In this document: in pieces, positions 21,586 through 32,706 of the stretch
Layout: the number at the start of each line of letters is the position of its first letter
How positions within the stretch are numbered: position 1 is the stretch's first letter
Assembly: GCA_948567375.1 (NCBI GenBank)
Contig: OX419761.1
Span: forward strand, 14,944,501 to 15,008,500
DNA length: 64,000 nt
Source of the DNA: Lunularia cruciata
Lineage: Eukaryota; Streptophyta; Marchantiopsida; Lunulariales; Lunulariaceae
Direction of reading: 5' to 3'
Notes under the pieces: generated by a model
Told to the model about the DNA's origin: nothing
The model's input: the letters and a program-made list of their open reading frames with translations, nothing else
Databases searched by the model: none
Translations under genes and position numbers: made by a program

Positions 21586-22245
21586 AGATGCTATTAGGGA
21601 CATAGTGTTTGTTATGGCATGAGAGAGTGGACAATTGGTTTGGAGGGAGCGTTTGTATGCTTTGCAGACAACACATGTTAGCACAGACTTATACTTGGTC
21701 CGAGATGATCAAGTGATAGTAGCGGATGTCATGATTAAGGACACTACATGTGATATAGTTTCAGATGGAGTGATTACCCATCCCCTAAATGTGCAGCGAG
21801 TGTACCAATAACTCGTGAGGTTTCCAATTATCAGGGTATACAACAAGGTCACCTCTTTGTTCCTCTAGCCTTGGAGTTATATGGAGTGATAGACACGGCA
21901 CTTGATACATTTCTCAAGAAATGCATGAGAGCCTATCATGTTAGGTGTCGGGGGTACCACTCTCACTCTCATACTTTGTAGCATATTTTAGACATGTGTC
22001 CATTGCTCTACAAAGGGTACAAGTTGGTGCAATCCATAGGAGAGCAATCACACTAGGTGATGTTCTAGTTGTTTGTAGACGGTACAAATTGCATAGCTTA
22101 GATATCTTAGGTGCAGTAGTGTGGATTTCTCATATCAATTCTATTGTGACTTAGTCCCGTTTTGCCTATTATGTCTCACCCTTGCATGGCTTGATGGAGT
22201 CTTCCCATCCTTTGTGTTTTCTACATGGTCGCCCTTTCACTATTG
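21586..22245 (+). mobile_element. RLE non-LTR retrotransposon, 5'-truncated copy A
   Basis: Aligns to 47858-48530 of the best copy, from GATGCTATTAGGGACATAG through the endonuclease region (TCCGAGATGATCAAGTGATAG) and C-terminal tail to the short 3' UTR (CTCACCCTTGCATGGCTTGATGG). It retains a 69-residue open end (21945-22154) but the frame is broken upstream. Its 5' breakpoint is at almost the same element position as that of copy E. Confidence 0.85.
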
Positions 22246-23306
22246 TTTCTAGGAAAGTATGTAGTCTTTATTAGTTGCAGCAATGTAATATTAACAACCT
22301 AATTAATTGCTTTGAGTGATTACTTTAGTGAATTAAAGAAAAATAAACCTATTATGATATTTTAAATAGATATATAATTATTGACACATGTAAAAAATTA
22401 ATTATTTTCAACAAATTAATCTTAAATAATAATAATAATAATAATAAATTTTAAATGATTATGTTAAGTGAAATAAGAAAAGATATAAACCTATCAAGGT
22501 CTTATAGTTCTTATTGATTTTAATAAATATTGAGTTCCTGATAAATTCAGCAAAACAATCTTATCAACTTATGGAAATAAATAACATGCATTAGACTAAC
22601 ACATGATATTATGAATAATAACAATCTTATAAGTTCTATTCCATAATCATTGTCTTTGTATATTTTTCATTTCATATTTTGTATCATGAGAGGAAAAACT
22701 AAACTAACCGGTCTATATAACTCAAACTACACACAAGATAAACCCTCATTGATAACTACTGTTTTCAAGGTTCTGCACATAACTTACAAGTTACTATAAA
22801 TATTTCCATTTCTAAACGAGCTTAGAGTTCATACCTTTTGTTATTACATACACAAGGAGATCAGAATTTTCAGAATTGAAAGCATTACATATTCATGTAC
22901 TTACTTCCAATCAATCTTGAAAATAACACTTTCTAGAACTGAATTCTAGATCCATCATATATCAAAGTGGATTGAACGTCAACGTAATCTTATTGAATGA
23001 TGTTCTTGTAAAACTCTTTTAGCATCATTGATATTCCTCCTTCTTTTTGCTCTCATTCAAATTCTAATTAAGGACTCATTTCCTGAAATACACAACATTT
23101 TAAACATATTTTCCTTATTCTTGAGATTTTTAGAATTGAACTTAATGGGAACTTAAAGCACTAGACATTTTCTCTCATATGCATCACTCTATGAAAATTT
23201 CAAGATACCTCTCACACTTACATACTTTTGGAGTTCATTTAGAGAAATTTTGGTGTGCACCAAAGTCAATTCTCCCATTCTCCCATTATCATCGTTAGGC
23301 TAAAAT
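22246..23306. other. AT-rich spacer, nothing recognised
   Basis: No gene or TE signal that I can support; includes a short ATA-type microsatellite (22427-22446). Confidence 0.6.
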
Positions 23307-23611
23307 GTCTTACAAGATAAGCTATGAGCCTAGATTTGCATGTTTTATATTTAGAAATTATATCATATATTTCTTTATAACCACGAAAAGAAAATCTAAT
23401 AAATAAAACGTCTTACAAGATAAGCTATGAGCCTAGATTTGCATGTTTTATATTTAGAAATTTGATCATATATTTCTTTATAACCACGAAAAGAAAATCT
23501 AATAAATAAAACGTCTTACAAGATAAGCTATGAGCCTAGATTTGCATGTTTTATATTTAGAAATTTTATCATATATTTCTTTATAACCACGAAAAGAAAA
23601 TCTAATAAAAA
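23307..23611. repeat. Tandem repeat, 3 x 103 bp
   Basis: Three head-to-tail units starting GTCTTACAAGATAAGCTATG at 23307, 23410 and 23513, differing by only a few bases; the third ends at about 23611. No ORF spans it. The near-identity indicates a recent local duplication in otherwise decayed DNA. Confidence 0.92.
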
Positions 23612-24071
23612 TGTGGTGTCGGACAAACAATATCCACTTGGGCCCTGCCAAGAGAGTGCTAAAAACATGCAAAACATATATTACTTGTTTTTGTCGCGTA
23701 ACGCGAGGCTCCCATACGGACTAGATTAATGATACAGGGTGCTGAGAACCCTTGTGGTGGCCAGCCCCCAATTCTGCCGAATTGAATCCGAATGCCGAAT
23801 CGATACTAAAATACAAATAACAGTTATGGCATGAAATCCATGTTAAAAAAAAGGAATTAATTTATGGGATTCGGAAAAGGTATTGCACAAGCAAAAATAG
23901 TGGACAAGTCAACTATTTAAAATATAGTAGAAGAATCCATAATGCAGAGAGCTACTCCAAAGCTAATCCAAAATCACTTAAGCAATTTATGACCATAACT
24001 TTAATAGTGGCTGTAATTGCTTGAATGCGTCTACACCAAATCAACAAAAATGATAGAGTCCAACTCATTCC
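23612..24071. other. Spacer, nothing recognised
   Basis: Contains a locally GC-richer patch (23690-23790) but no recognisable gene, RNA or repeat. Confidence 0.5.
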
Positions 24072-24348
24072 CATTTTAGACCGTGTGTGTCCATTGTTCT
24101 ACAAAGGGCAGTGGTTGGTACCATCCATAGGAGAGCAATCACATTAGATGATGTTTCTTCAGATGCTCCAATTGTGTGTGGACCGTACGACTTGCATAGC
24201 TGGGATATCTTAGGTGTGATAGGGTAGATTTCTCATATAGACTCTAATGGGTCCTACCTCCATGTTATCTTTTTGGTCTCTCCCTTGTACGCTTTGATGG
24301 GGTGTTCCCCGTCCTTAGTTTTTCCTATGCGGTCACCTTCTTCCCTCC
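24072..24348 (+). mobile_element. RLE non-LTR retrotransposon, 5'-truncated copy B
   Basis: Matches 48251-48530 of the best copy: GTGTGTCCATTGTTCTACAA, the C-terminal coding tail, then the 3' UTR with the hairpin GATGGGG-TGTT-CCCCGTC, in which a T-G wobble replaces one pair while the stem is one pair longer. Confidence 0.85.
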
Positions 24349-26012
24349 TAAAAGTAACTTATGTAAGTTTTATATCCACTTCTATAAATTTCATCAATTT
24401 AACCTGGATAGTCTCTTGGACAACTTTGTATAGTCTCAACCACCAAATTGTTTTCTACTTCTAAAATATATTCATTAAGAATCAATATAAATTTTATACT
24501 TTTTATTCATTATATCATCATTCATTATACCAAATATAACTATCATTATATTTGGTATAGCTTTAATATTGAAATATGAGAAATTTACATACACAAGATC
24601 ACTAAATTATAGATCCTATTTATAACAAATCCTTATACTTCTAAACCTTCATAACTAACTAACTATACAAATATTAGTAGCAAATAGTTTATAAAAATGA
24701 TGACTTCTAAGCTAAGATGTTATCTTTTATTATCATAGTTTTAGTAAATACTATTAAAATAATTTTCATATATAATAAGTCTTAGAAAATAATAAGGAGG
24801 AAAAGCTTATCATTTGCATCATTTATGAGTTAAACTCTCTTTTTTAATACTTAGTAATACTTTTTAGTTGCTACAAGTATCAATATTATAAGGATTCAAG
24901 ATCTTCAATTTTCAAGGTACTACAGCTATAACTCCAAAATACTTATCATCCAAATTCTGTTTTAGATGATGTAATTGTAAAATATAAAATTTACTAATGA
25001 GTATATTTTAGTTTACTATATTTTAGTAATTATATTATTAGATGATGTAATTGTAAAATAGAAAATTTATTTAATAAGTATATTTTAGTCTGTAATCTAT
25101 GACTTGAATTATAATATTTCTGTCAGGTTTTTGATATTTGATATTCCATCTATATTGATATAGCATTCTCAAGTTAAAAAATAAATTAATATTTTTTATA
25201 AAAGTAATGTGTCTGATTGGTAAATCTTTTACGTCATGATCATGATTTATGGATTCGAGTAGTTCAGCTTTTAGAAACTTGCAAATAAATAATAAAATCT
25301 AAATATATACTCATTGTTAAGTTATTCTTTACAACTAAATTTTAAGCTTAACATATACACATAATAACCTTATATTAAATACATAATAATGTATTTAATA
25401 CCGTAGAAAAATCTTAATCATTTAAAGTAAATGATAGAAAACATAAGAGCTAAAGTTGATAAATATTTCGATCAACTTGGTATCAGGAATTCAAGTTCTT
25501 ACGTTGTAAAATAAAATTATTGTTAATATAGAAAGTTAAGATGAAATTTTAAATTATTATTAAATTATTATTTAATATTTAAATTTATTATATTAAAAAT
25601 CCAAATTTATGAAATAAATTACCTCCTTACATAAATCTGGATTATCTTCACATATAATGAATGACTAAGCTCTCTTTACATTAGAACATAACGGGACATC
25701 CGGCAAATTTGAAGAGAGGAGGAGATAATATATAGATAGATAAAGGTTCATAATTACACTTTATCTGAATTATACGTAAAGCATATTTAAACCCAATGGT
25801 AGTATCTCATTGTAACTTGATGGTTAAATTTTATGATAAATCTTAAAACTTAAAAAAAGAAATGATGATTATAAATGAATTAAAATTAATAATATAATAA
25901 TAATTAGTTTAGTTAAATAAAAAGTTATTTATTACATAGTGAATCAAAATTTAGAAGTGGTCCTTGAAATCAAAATGTGAAACAAGATTGTAGTCCACTC
26001 CCAAGCAAAGGA
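24349..26012. other. AT-rich spacer with a 14-bp inverted repeat
   Basis: No gene seen. A perfect inverted repeat, TATACCAAATATAA and its complement around a 6-nt loop, lies at 24526-24559; it could be a small foldback or just AT-rich chance structure. Confidence 0.55.
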
Positions 26013-26084
26013 GCCGACCTAGCTCAGTGGTAGAGCGCGTGGCTTTTAACCACGTGGCCGTGGGTTCGATCCCCACGGTCGGCG
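26013..26084 (+). tRNA. tRNA-Lys (UUU)
   Basis: A full 72-nt cloverleaf without intron. The 7-bp acceptor stem GCCGACC/GGTCGGC is perfect, with discriminator G. The D-arm is GCTC/GAGC with a 7-nt loop, and the anticodon stem is CGTGG/CCACG with loop CTTTTAA, so the anticodon TTT is at 26045-26047. The T-arm is GTGGG/CCCAC with TTCGATC loop. Internal A and B boxes are intact (TAGCTCAGTGG, GGTTCGATCC). No CCA is encoded, as expected for a nuclear gene. It reads AAA/AAG lysine codons. It lies 354 bp upstream of the KRI1 start codon on the same strand. Confidence 0.96.
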
Positions 26085-26407
26085 CAATGGAACGTTGAAT
26101 TGCCAGTTCGTTCGTTTGAGAACTTAGGGCAACTGTAAGCTTTTATGAATCAACACCTTTTTATTAGGGTTGGGAGACAATATCCATCGGGTCGAAAGAC
26201 AACATATGCCTTCCACTGAATTTGCTGCCGTGGACACCGTGCAGTTTCTGAGGAACTGTAGGAGCTCCACTTGAACGCTCCTGTTGAATTTGCCCCTGAA
26301 ATTGCTAGTCATCAGTCAATTTGGGGATGCGAATTGCTGACTACCATATGAGTTCTGAAGGAGGGACTTTTTGATTCTTCCTAGTGGGGTTTTCTCTTCG
26401 CTTGAGT

Positions 26408-26434
26408 ATGTCTGGAAGTACAATTGTTGATTAG
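26408..26434 (+). CDS. Upstream ORF before KRI1 (8 codons)
   Basis: ATG at 26408 followed by eight sense codons in all (MSGSTIVD) and a TAG at 26432-26434, ending 4 nt before the KRI1 ATG. If it is in the 5' UTR, ribosomes would have to leak past or re-initiate, which could tune KRI1 output. The transcript start is not visible, so its presence in the mRNA is an assumption. Confidence 0.35.
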   Translation: MSGSTIVD

Positions 26435-26438
26435 AGCT

Positions 26439-28322
26439 ATGGCGGCCGGGCGGAGATCACTTCTAGACGAGGATGAAGGGGACGACGGTACTGCTCCACA
26501 GCTTCGAGTGAATGAAGCTTATGCTAAGCGCTTCGTGCACAATAAGGAACGGGAGGATTTGCACCGGCTTCAGGAGCTTCAGAAGCAGGGAGTTGCCGAC
26601 GACTCGGACGAATCTTCCTCTGAGGAGGAAGATGATGATGGACTTTTACCTGTGAGAACTGAGGCGAAAATCTTTGAAACCTTGTCTAAAATAAAGAAAC
26701 GAGACCCTAGCATCTACTCTCACGAAACAAAGTTTTTCGAGGATGAAGACGAAGAGGACGAACAGGAGGAGGATGAAGCAGCCGTAAACCCCAAGAAACA
26801 GAAACCACAGTATTTGAAGGATGTTATTGCCCGCCAGTTGCTCGAGGGTGGTGCAGAGCTGGAGGAGGAAGATATATTGGCGAAGCCGAGGCCTAAGAGC
26901 TATCTGACAGAGCAGGAAGAGTTGAAGAGAGCTTTTCTGCAAGGGGTTAGAGAAGCGGAAGGAGATGAAGACGCTGATGATCTTTTGCAGGTGAAGATAA
27001 AGTCTAAGGAGGAGCTCGAGAAGGAGAAGAAGGACACAGAGGAGGCAATTGCATGGGCAGAACAGAAGCAAAAGGACGCCAGCATTGCTAAGAAGCTAGA
27101 GGAGTACTTTGGAAAAGATGATGACCTAGATGAGCAGGATAAATTTCTGAAAGAATACCTCCTCAATAAGGGTTGGATTGATCAAGATCAGCAGCAGAAC
27201 AGGTTTCCTAGGTATCCTAATGAAAGTGAATTGATAAGCGAAGATGAGGAGGAATTGGAGAAGCAGGAGCAGTATGAGGCGGACTACAATTTCCGTTACG
27301 AACAAGGGGACAACACCTATGTCAAAGGACATTCTAGAGTTATAGACGATTCTGTTCGTAAGAAACCGGAGACAAGGAAGAAGCAGAGGGAGAGCAAGAA
27401 GGAGCGTATGTCAGAGGAGGAGCGAGCCAGGCAGGAAGAGTTGAAGCGGCTTAAGAACGTCAAGAAGAAAGAAATTCTCGAGAAACTTGCTAAGATTAGG
27501 ACAGTTGCGGGGGTTGATCAGAAGTCTGGAGCTGGCGTCCTAGAGGAAGAGGACCTGGAAGAGGACTTTGACCCTGAAGAGTATGACAAAAAGATGAAAG
27601 ATGCTTTTGGGGAGGAGTATTATGGAGCCGAAGACCCTGATTTTGTTTCTGATGACGATGACGATGGCGAGAAACCAGACTTCGATGCTGAAGACGAACT
27701 TTTGGGTATTACAACGGAGGTCGACACAGATGGAGCAGGGTTTGCAGCTACGAAGGCGAAATTAGCAAAGAGTGTTAAAGTTCCGTTTGAGGAGAAGCTG
27801 ATGATTGACAAACATTTGGAGGAGTACTATAAACTCGATTACGAGGATGTAATTGGTGATTTGCCGACTAGATTCAAGTATACGCAAGTGAAGCCTAACA
27901 AGTATGGTATGAAAACCAAGGATATTTTAGCCGTAGATGATGCAGAGCTTAATCAATTTGTCTCCTTGAAGAAGTTAGCTCCTTACACTACACAGGAGTG
28001 GAAGCCCAAGCGGCCCTTCCCCCGTTTAAGCAAGAAAGGAAGGCTGAAGAAGGCTCTGAGATCTGATGACAGTCCTGCCAATTTGCACAAGACCAATGGA
28101 GAAGATGAAAGCGCAGAGCATAATAATTCCGAGAAAGAAGATAACGATCCGACAAAGGTGGTCAAGAGGGTCGAAGACGACAGAGAAGTGGGTGGAGAAG
28201 TGAACGTGGATCCAAGTGGCAAAAAGAAGAGGAAGAAGAGGAAGAAATCGAGCACTCCTCTTCCTCGGTCACGGATGCTAACCTACGCACCCCCAGCGAA
28301 GAAAAAGAAGATCAAGAGATGA
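26439..28322 (+). CDS. KRI1: KRI1-like ribosome biogenesis protein
   Basis: A single uninterrupted 627-residue frame. The ATG at 26439 (context GCTATGGCG) is chosen as the first ATG in frame. The protein is very acidic and coiled, with Asp/Glu runs (residues about 52-67 and 97-112), long Lys/Glu heptads (about 185-225 and 305-355), and a conserved C-terminal block at about 445-525 containing KLDYEDVIGDLPTRFKY and SLKKLAPYT, the KRI1 C-terminal signature. It ends in basic nuclear or nucleolar signals (KKKRKKRKK, AKKKKIKR). In yeast, Kri1 binds Krr1 and is needed for 40S subunit assembly and pre-rRNA processing in the nucleolus. Length is close to other plant KRI1 proteins. No intron is apparent. 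G+C is higher than in the flanking AT-rich DNA. Confidence 0.93.
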   Translation: MAAGRRSLLDEDEGDDGTAPQLRVNEAYAKRFVHNKEREDLHRLQELQKQGVADDSDESSSEEEDDDGLLPVRTEAKIFETLSKIKKRDPSIYSHETKFFEDEDEEDEQEEDEAAVNPKKQKPQYLKDVIARQLLEGGAELEEEDILAKPRPKSYLTEQEELKRAFLQGVREAEGDEDADDLLQVKIKSKEELEKEKKDTEEAIAWAEQKQKDASIAKKLEEYFGKDDDLDEQDKFLKEYLLNKGWIDQDQQQNRFPRYPNESELISEDEEELEKQEQYEADYNFRYEQGDNTYVKGHSRVIDDSVRKKPETRKKQRESKKERMSEEERARQEELKRLKNVKKKEILEKLAKIRTVAGVDQKSGAGVLEEEDLEEDFDPEEYDKKMKDAFGEEYYGAEDPDFVSDDDDDGEKPDFDAEDELLGITTEVDTDGAGFAATKAKLAKSVKVPFEEKLMIDKHLEEYYKLDYEDVIGDLPTRFKYTQVKPNKYGMKTKDILAVDDAELNQFVSLKKLAPYTTQEWKPKRPFPRLSKKGRLKKALRSDDSPANLHKTNGEDESAEHNNSEKEDNDPTKVVKRVEDDREVGGEVNVDPSGKKKRKKRKKSSTPLPRSRMLTYAPPAKKKKIKR

Positions 28323-31300
28323 CATTGACACACCGGCAGTTACTAACATTCAAGTGAAGAGTACACTAATACACGCAAGTGTGCCGGAAAGTTTGGAGAA
28401 GTGCCCTAGGATTTTTTGTATGCAGGCTCAGCTATAGTGGGATAAACAGACATACCACTTGATGCAGGTATGGGATAATTCGGGGAGCAATTTTGACCTA
28501 GAGAGAGGGCAATGGATAGACTGTACGTTTTAGTTGGGTCCAACCCCCAATGGGGTTATAACTGCAGTATCTTTCAACTGCAAATTGTATACCACAGATT
28601 TCCGAGACCTTACATTGCCACTCCGAGTGTTTTTCATTATTTATATGTCTTCCAGCGTAATCGTAGGTTTTCTCCTTGACTGGAAAGACTATGTACTTTG
28701 CCAGGTTGATTCTACCTGTATTAGTCTACCCGAAGCTTATCAGGAGCATAGAAACGAAGTAAAGAGAGCTTGTACAACCGGTGTGGGCTTGTGCCGATTT
28801 AGCACCATCTTCAGCTTGGGATTTGTGTCCACCATATTACTATGCGGGATCAGGGTTATGTCGACCTCCTTGATCCGTCAGCACGTCAGGGCATGTTCGA
28901 GCTCTACTTTTCAATACTAGATGGATGCACCTATTCCCCCTTGGTACTTAGCCGTAAGGAATAATCTCAGTAAGAGATCTAGTACTCGACGACGACTCGC
29001 CCGATGTGATGGTGAGTTTTCGAGTCTGAATGCATGATTCTGCCATCCGTAGCTATCGCATAGCTTGGCGTGATTGCACCACATCTGCATCCCCACATTT
29101 TTCTCCAGATTTCTCAGCTCCAGACTCGCGGTCAATCGTTCTCTCATGGACGAAGGACACCTTGCGGCTTCGGCTTTTCGTCTCTCGAGAATACAATCAT
29201 CTGATTGCTCCTGTCAGACTCTGAGTTTAGTCTCTTGCAAGAATCTTCGAAAATCATTGAACAACTTAAACTCACGGACGAATAACTGTGATTGCCGCTT
29301 TATGAGTCTGGAGGAAGAACCGGATTTCTGTTTGTGAGGAAATGGTAGAGGGAGAATTCGGCGGAGCAGGAAATGAGAGGTAGCTATGGTGGGCATGGTA
29401 CTGGCGCTCGGTGCCTCACATATGCCTTGCAGCAGCATTTGTTCGATGATGCCATGGTGGCGCCATGGAGCGGGAGTTTGCTCACTTCGAGATCGCATGG
29501 GCTACTTCGAGAAGAATTTCGTTGAGAGTAAGTGTTGCAGGTGGTAAAGTGGAGGAATGTAATGATGAAGAATTCGCACCTACGAGAGAAGAGTGGTATC
29601 GTATGTGTTCTGGTTCTCTCTCTCATGGGAGTGAATTGTTTCTTTCAGTCTGATCAGTGTCTTGAATCTTTGGTGTAGTGCATTCACGATCCCAGTTGTA
29701 GACCACTCATGTCGTACAGACCATCTGGGCAGGTTTTGTGGGTTTTGAGGCGCCACTTTGGTTTAAGACATGTAGGTCGACATGATATCTGTATTTTGAA
29801 CGGCTTCTGCAAACGAAATCAAGCCATTTTTAATGAATTCTGAGCTCAACAACAACCATCTATGTGATGATTGTTGTTGAACGGTGGAAAGTAACGTTGT
29901 GGACCTGTAGGTTGGAAAAGTGAGCACGTCATGGGAGGCTGAGGAAGACGAAGTAGTATTTCCGCTAGATCCTGCAGGAGCTTCAGAAGGCGAGATGTTC
30001 CAAACCCTGGTTGTATTCTTATGAGAATACTCCGCAAAAGACGCGTAACTAGCAGCAGCACCTCGGATCAAAAGATCGTGACCGGGAATGGTGTCGGAGG
30101 AGTTTGTAGTAGTAAGCGTCAGTGCCAGAACACTTTTGCTGAGGGCAGTTTGACTTTACAATTGAACCGATTAGCAGTACATTACAGAAAGATTAAACAG
30201 TCACTGTTTAGATCCGAGATTCAGGGTAACTACCAGTATTATCTACTACAATTTTATTGCAAGTTTTCAGTCTTCAACTACCCAATGTAAAACTCGAATG
30301 GTATGCTCGGGGGATTGTCAGCCAACAACTGTAGTCGAGCTCTACTCTCTCGCTTGTGTCCGCTAAAAGATGGTACTCTTGGGATCTGTTTTACCCAGGT
30401 AAGTAGCGTGACATTATTTTCCTTTAGATAGGCACTGATTGTGAACCTCCTCCCAGTGTGTGCAATACTAAATACTCCCGGAGCTAAGTATCTATGCTTG
30501 GGATAGTAGTAGCCTATTTTAAAGCCATTGCCCTCCAATCATAGCAAATAGGTGATAGTAAAAGAATTATTCATCTTTGATTGGATATAGAATAGTGAAT
30601 CTGTCAAAGAACAATTCAGGTAACGCACAGGTGATATCTTCTTTCACAGCATAAGGATATGCTCTTATCATTTCTTGATGCAATCTTATAACGAACCTCG
30701 GTCAATTTTCCTCTCTGTAAGGACACCAGCGATTCTCATGCTGCACAGTGAGATCTAACGATGGATGCTTGCTCTATCGCATGGTGCGGTAAACTGTGCG
30801 AATGTGCTTCACTTAGTAACGGTACGCTTGGTGAACCCGATTGTCATGTAAGCATAAACATGGTATATTCTAATTTCTTGGGGAAAGTAGTTCTTCGTGT
30901 CCCCTTGTGTTCGGAGCTATACTCTACTCCATTGCACTACATTGTCCACCAAACTGTTTGGCACTTCTGCTTGTTACAGAAGCGTTGAGAATTGTGCTAC
31001 AGAACATGCCCAATGATCAGGTTGTCCCGCTGGATGGAAAGAGCGATTTATACCCCAACTGAGCGCCTGATTTCCAAATACACAAAACAATTTTCAAAGA
31101 TCAAATTGTGATGCCGAAATGTCAATTGTGTGCACTTTCTGTCGACTAGTAAATATAGTCTTTGTTCTGTCGAATTTGGCGTGCCATAACTTCCTTTCAA
31201 TGACAAAACTACAACGATACATTTATGAACAGAATTGAGAGGTCTGGTGATGTTCATAATCGGAGTGTAAGATGAGGTATGATCGTCTACTGTGCAATCT

Positions 31301-32706
31301 CTCTCTGTACACAAATCTTCTACAAAAAACATGTGAAACTCTTCTCTCTACCCCACTTGATCTGCAAAAGATCGCTTCCATATAAGGTGAGAAGCCTCCC
31401 ATCAACACATGAACATCCAAAACACTTACTTGCACCTTTGCCTTGTAGGTTTATTTGGTTGCAGATATCAAGGCAACTCGATCTTATACTGCAAACAGAG
31501 AGTAAGAATCATGGAGACATTTTGCCGATGAACCGTACGTATATTCATATTTCTCACGGGAATACCACAACACTCCTAAGGTTTTCATCGACTTTCTGGA
31601 TGAATCCCTTCTCAAGTTTGAACCATTCTACGTGTCTTTTTCACCACATATGTTTGTTTTGGTTTTTGTTTTCTCTTCTTGTGTCAACTTTAATGTTTAG
31701 CAGAGCTTTATAGATAGTAGAGATCGAAAACTATCGTTTTGTGCCCGTCAACTAAATTTTGTAGAGAATAAGAATAAGAAAAGAAATAAAAAAATTCATC
31801 CACGATAATCAGTATTTAACTTCTGTCGTATCAGGTAACTAAAAGCTTCTATCGTAAAGAGATGATTAGCACTTTTCAAGGTCTCCCTGTTATTAAAAGT
31901 GTGAAGGAGTTTCTAACGATAAGTATTGACAAAGTATATTCCAGAATTTAAACTAGTTCATATTGATTTAAGATTTAAGATTTTTGACATGGGCATCAAG
32001 AAGTGAAAGAGATTCTGATGAGTTTATAGTTTTAACATTCAAATGGATGCATCTTAATAGAGTTCGCGAATTGAACATCTATTTCGAGGTCACAAATGTA
32101 GAAAATCTCATCTCGATGCCAAATATATTTTCGACCAGCCATTGCTTTGGTGAGCATACATCCATAATTACAAATGAATATTGTTTGTTTGGTGTATTTT
32201 TTGCTTTTTGAGTTTTTTATTTGATATGGTAACTACTAGGAGCATATCCAGTTATGTTAACATCTGTTTATGTATGTCTTCTAATCACTCTAATTCATCA
32301 AAAGAGTTTTAATTTTTGGAGAAGATATAATAGTTGTAGTGCTTGACAGTTACCCTACACGCGGTCCTCAAATAAATAAAAGCTGAAACCTGTTACTTTG
32401 TGAACATTACTGTACTGTAGTTGCCAATACCGATCAAACTCCGTCCCAGGCTACGGCATCTGCACGAACTGACGCAATTCGGCTGCCGTTCAACTGACCA
32501 CCGTCTTCCTACGGCCGTCGTTGAACATTGGGCGTCACTTTCAACTCATTCCGCCTCGACACATGGAATCCTTCTTCTTTTTCCCGAGAATTTGAGGGTC
32601 CTTTCCAGATCTGCTCCTCTTTTGTGTAATCACGTTGTATTGATTCATCGGCATATCAGCCGATCTGTACCTTTGCTGGGAGAAGGAGCAGACTCAAAGG
32701 GAAGAG
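28323..32706. other. Intergenic/UTR region between KRI1 and TMEM147
   Basis: About 4.4 kb without a recognisable protein. Open stretches such as 28534-28920 and 31279-31713 show no family motif and no codon bias I trust. The first few hundred bases are presumably KRI1 3' UTR, and the last few hundred TMEM147 5' UTR and promoter. No retroelement sequence is seen, unlike most of the window. A non-coding RNA gene cannot be excluded. Confidence 0.5.

Noticed and set aside
23307-23611. CRISPR-like regular repeat
   Set aside because: Units are contiguous 103-bp tandem copies without unique spacers, and the sequence is a plant nuclear genome.
24526-24559. Foldback transposon or miRNA precursor
   Set aside because: Only 14-bp arms in very AT-rich DNA; chance structure is likely.
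26013-26084. Organelle-derived tRNA
   Set aside because: The cloverleaf with UUU anticodon is intron-free, whereas plastid trnK-UUU contains a long group II intron, and no flanking organelle sequence is seen.
26646-27071. ORFs antisense to KRI1 (also 27983-28255 minus and others)
   Set aside because: Shadows of the acidic, coiled KRI1 frame; Ser/Leu/Phe-rich translations are the expected complement of Glu/Lys codons.
28534-28920. 128-residue ORF downstream of KRI1 as a gene
   Set aside because: No domain, no codon bias, no supporting splice structure; likely UTR or intergenic.
31279-31713. 144-residue ORF upstream of TMEM147 as a gene
   Set aside because: Rich in Leu/Phe/Ser/His as expected from random pyrimidine-rich DNA; no motif recognised.
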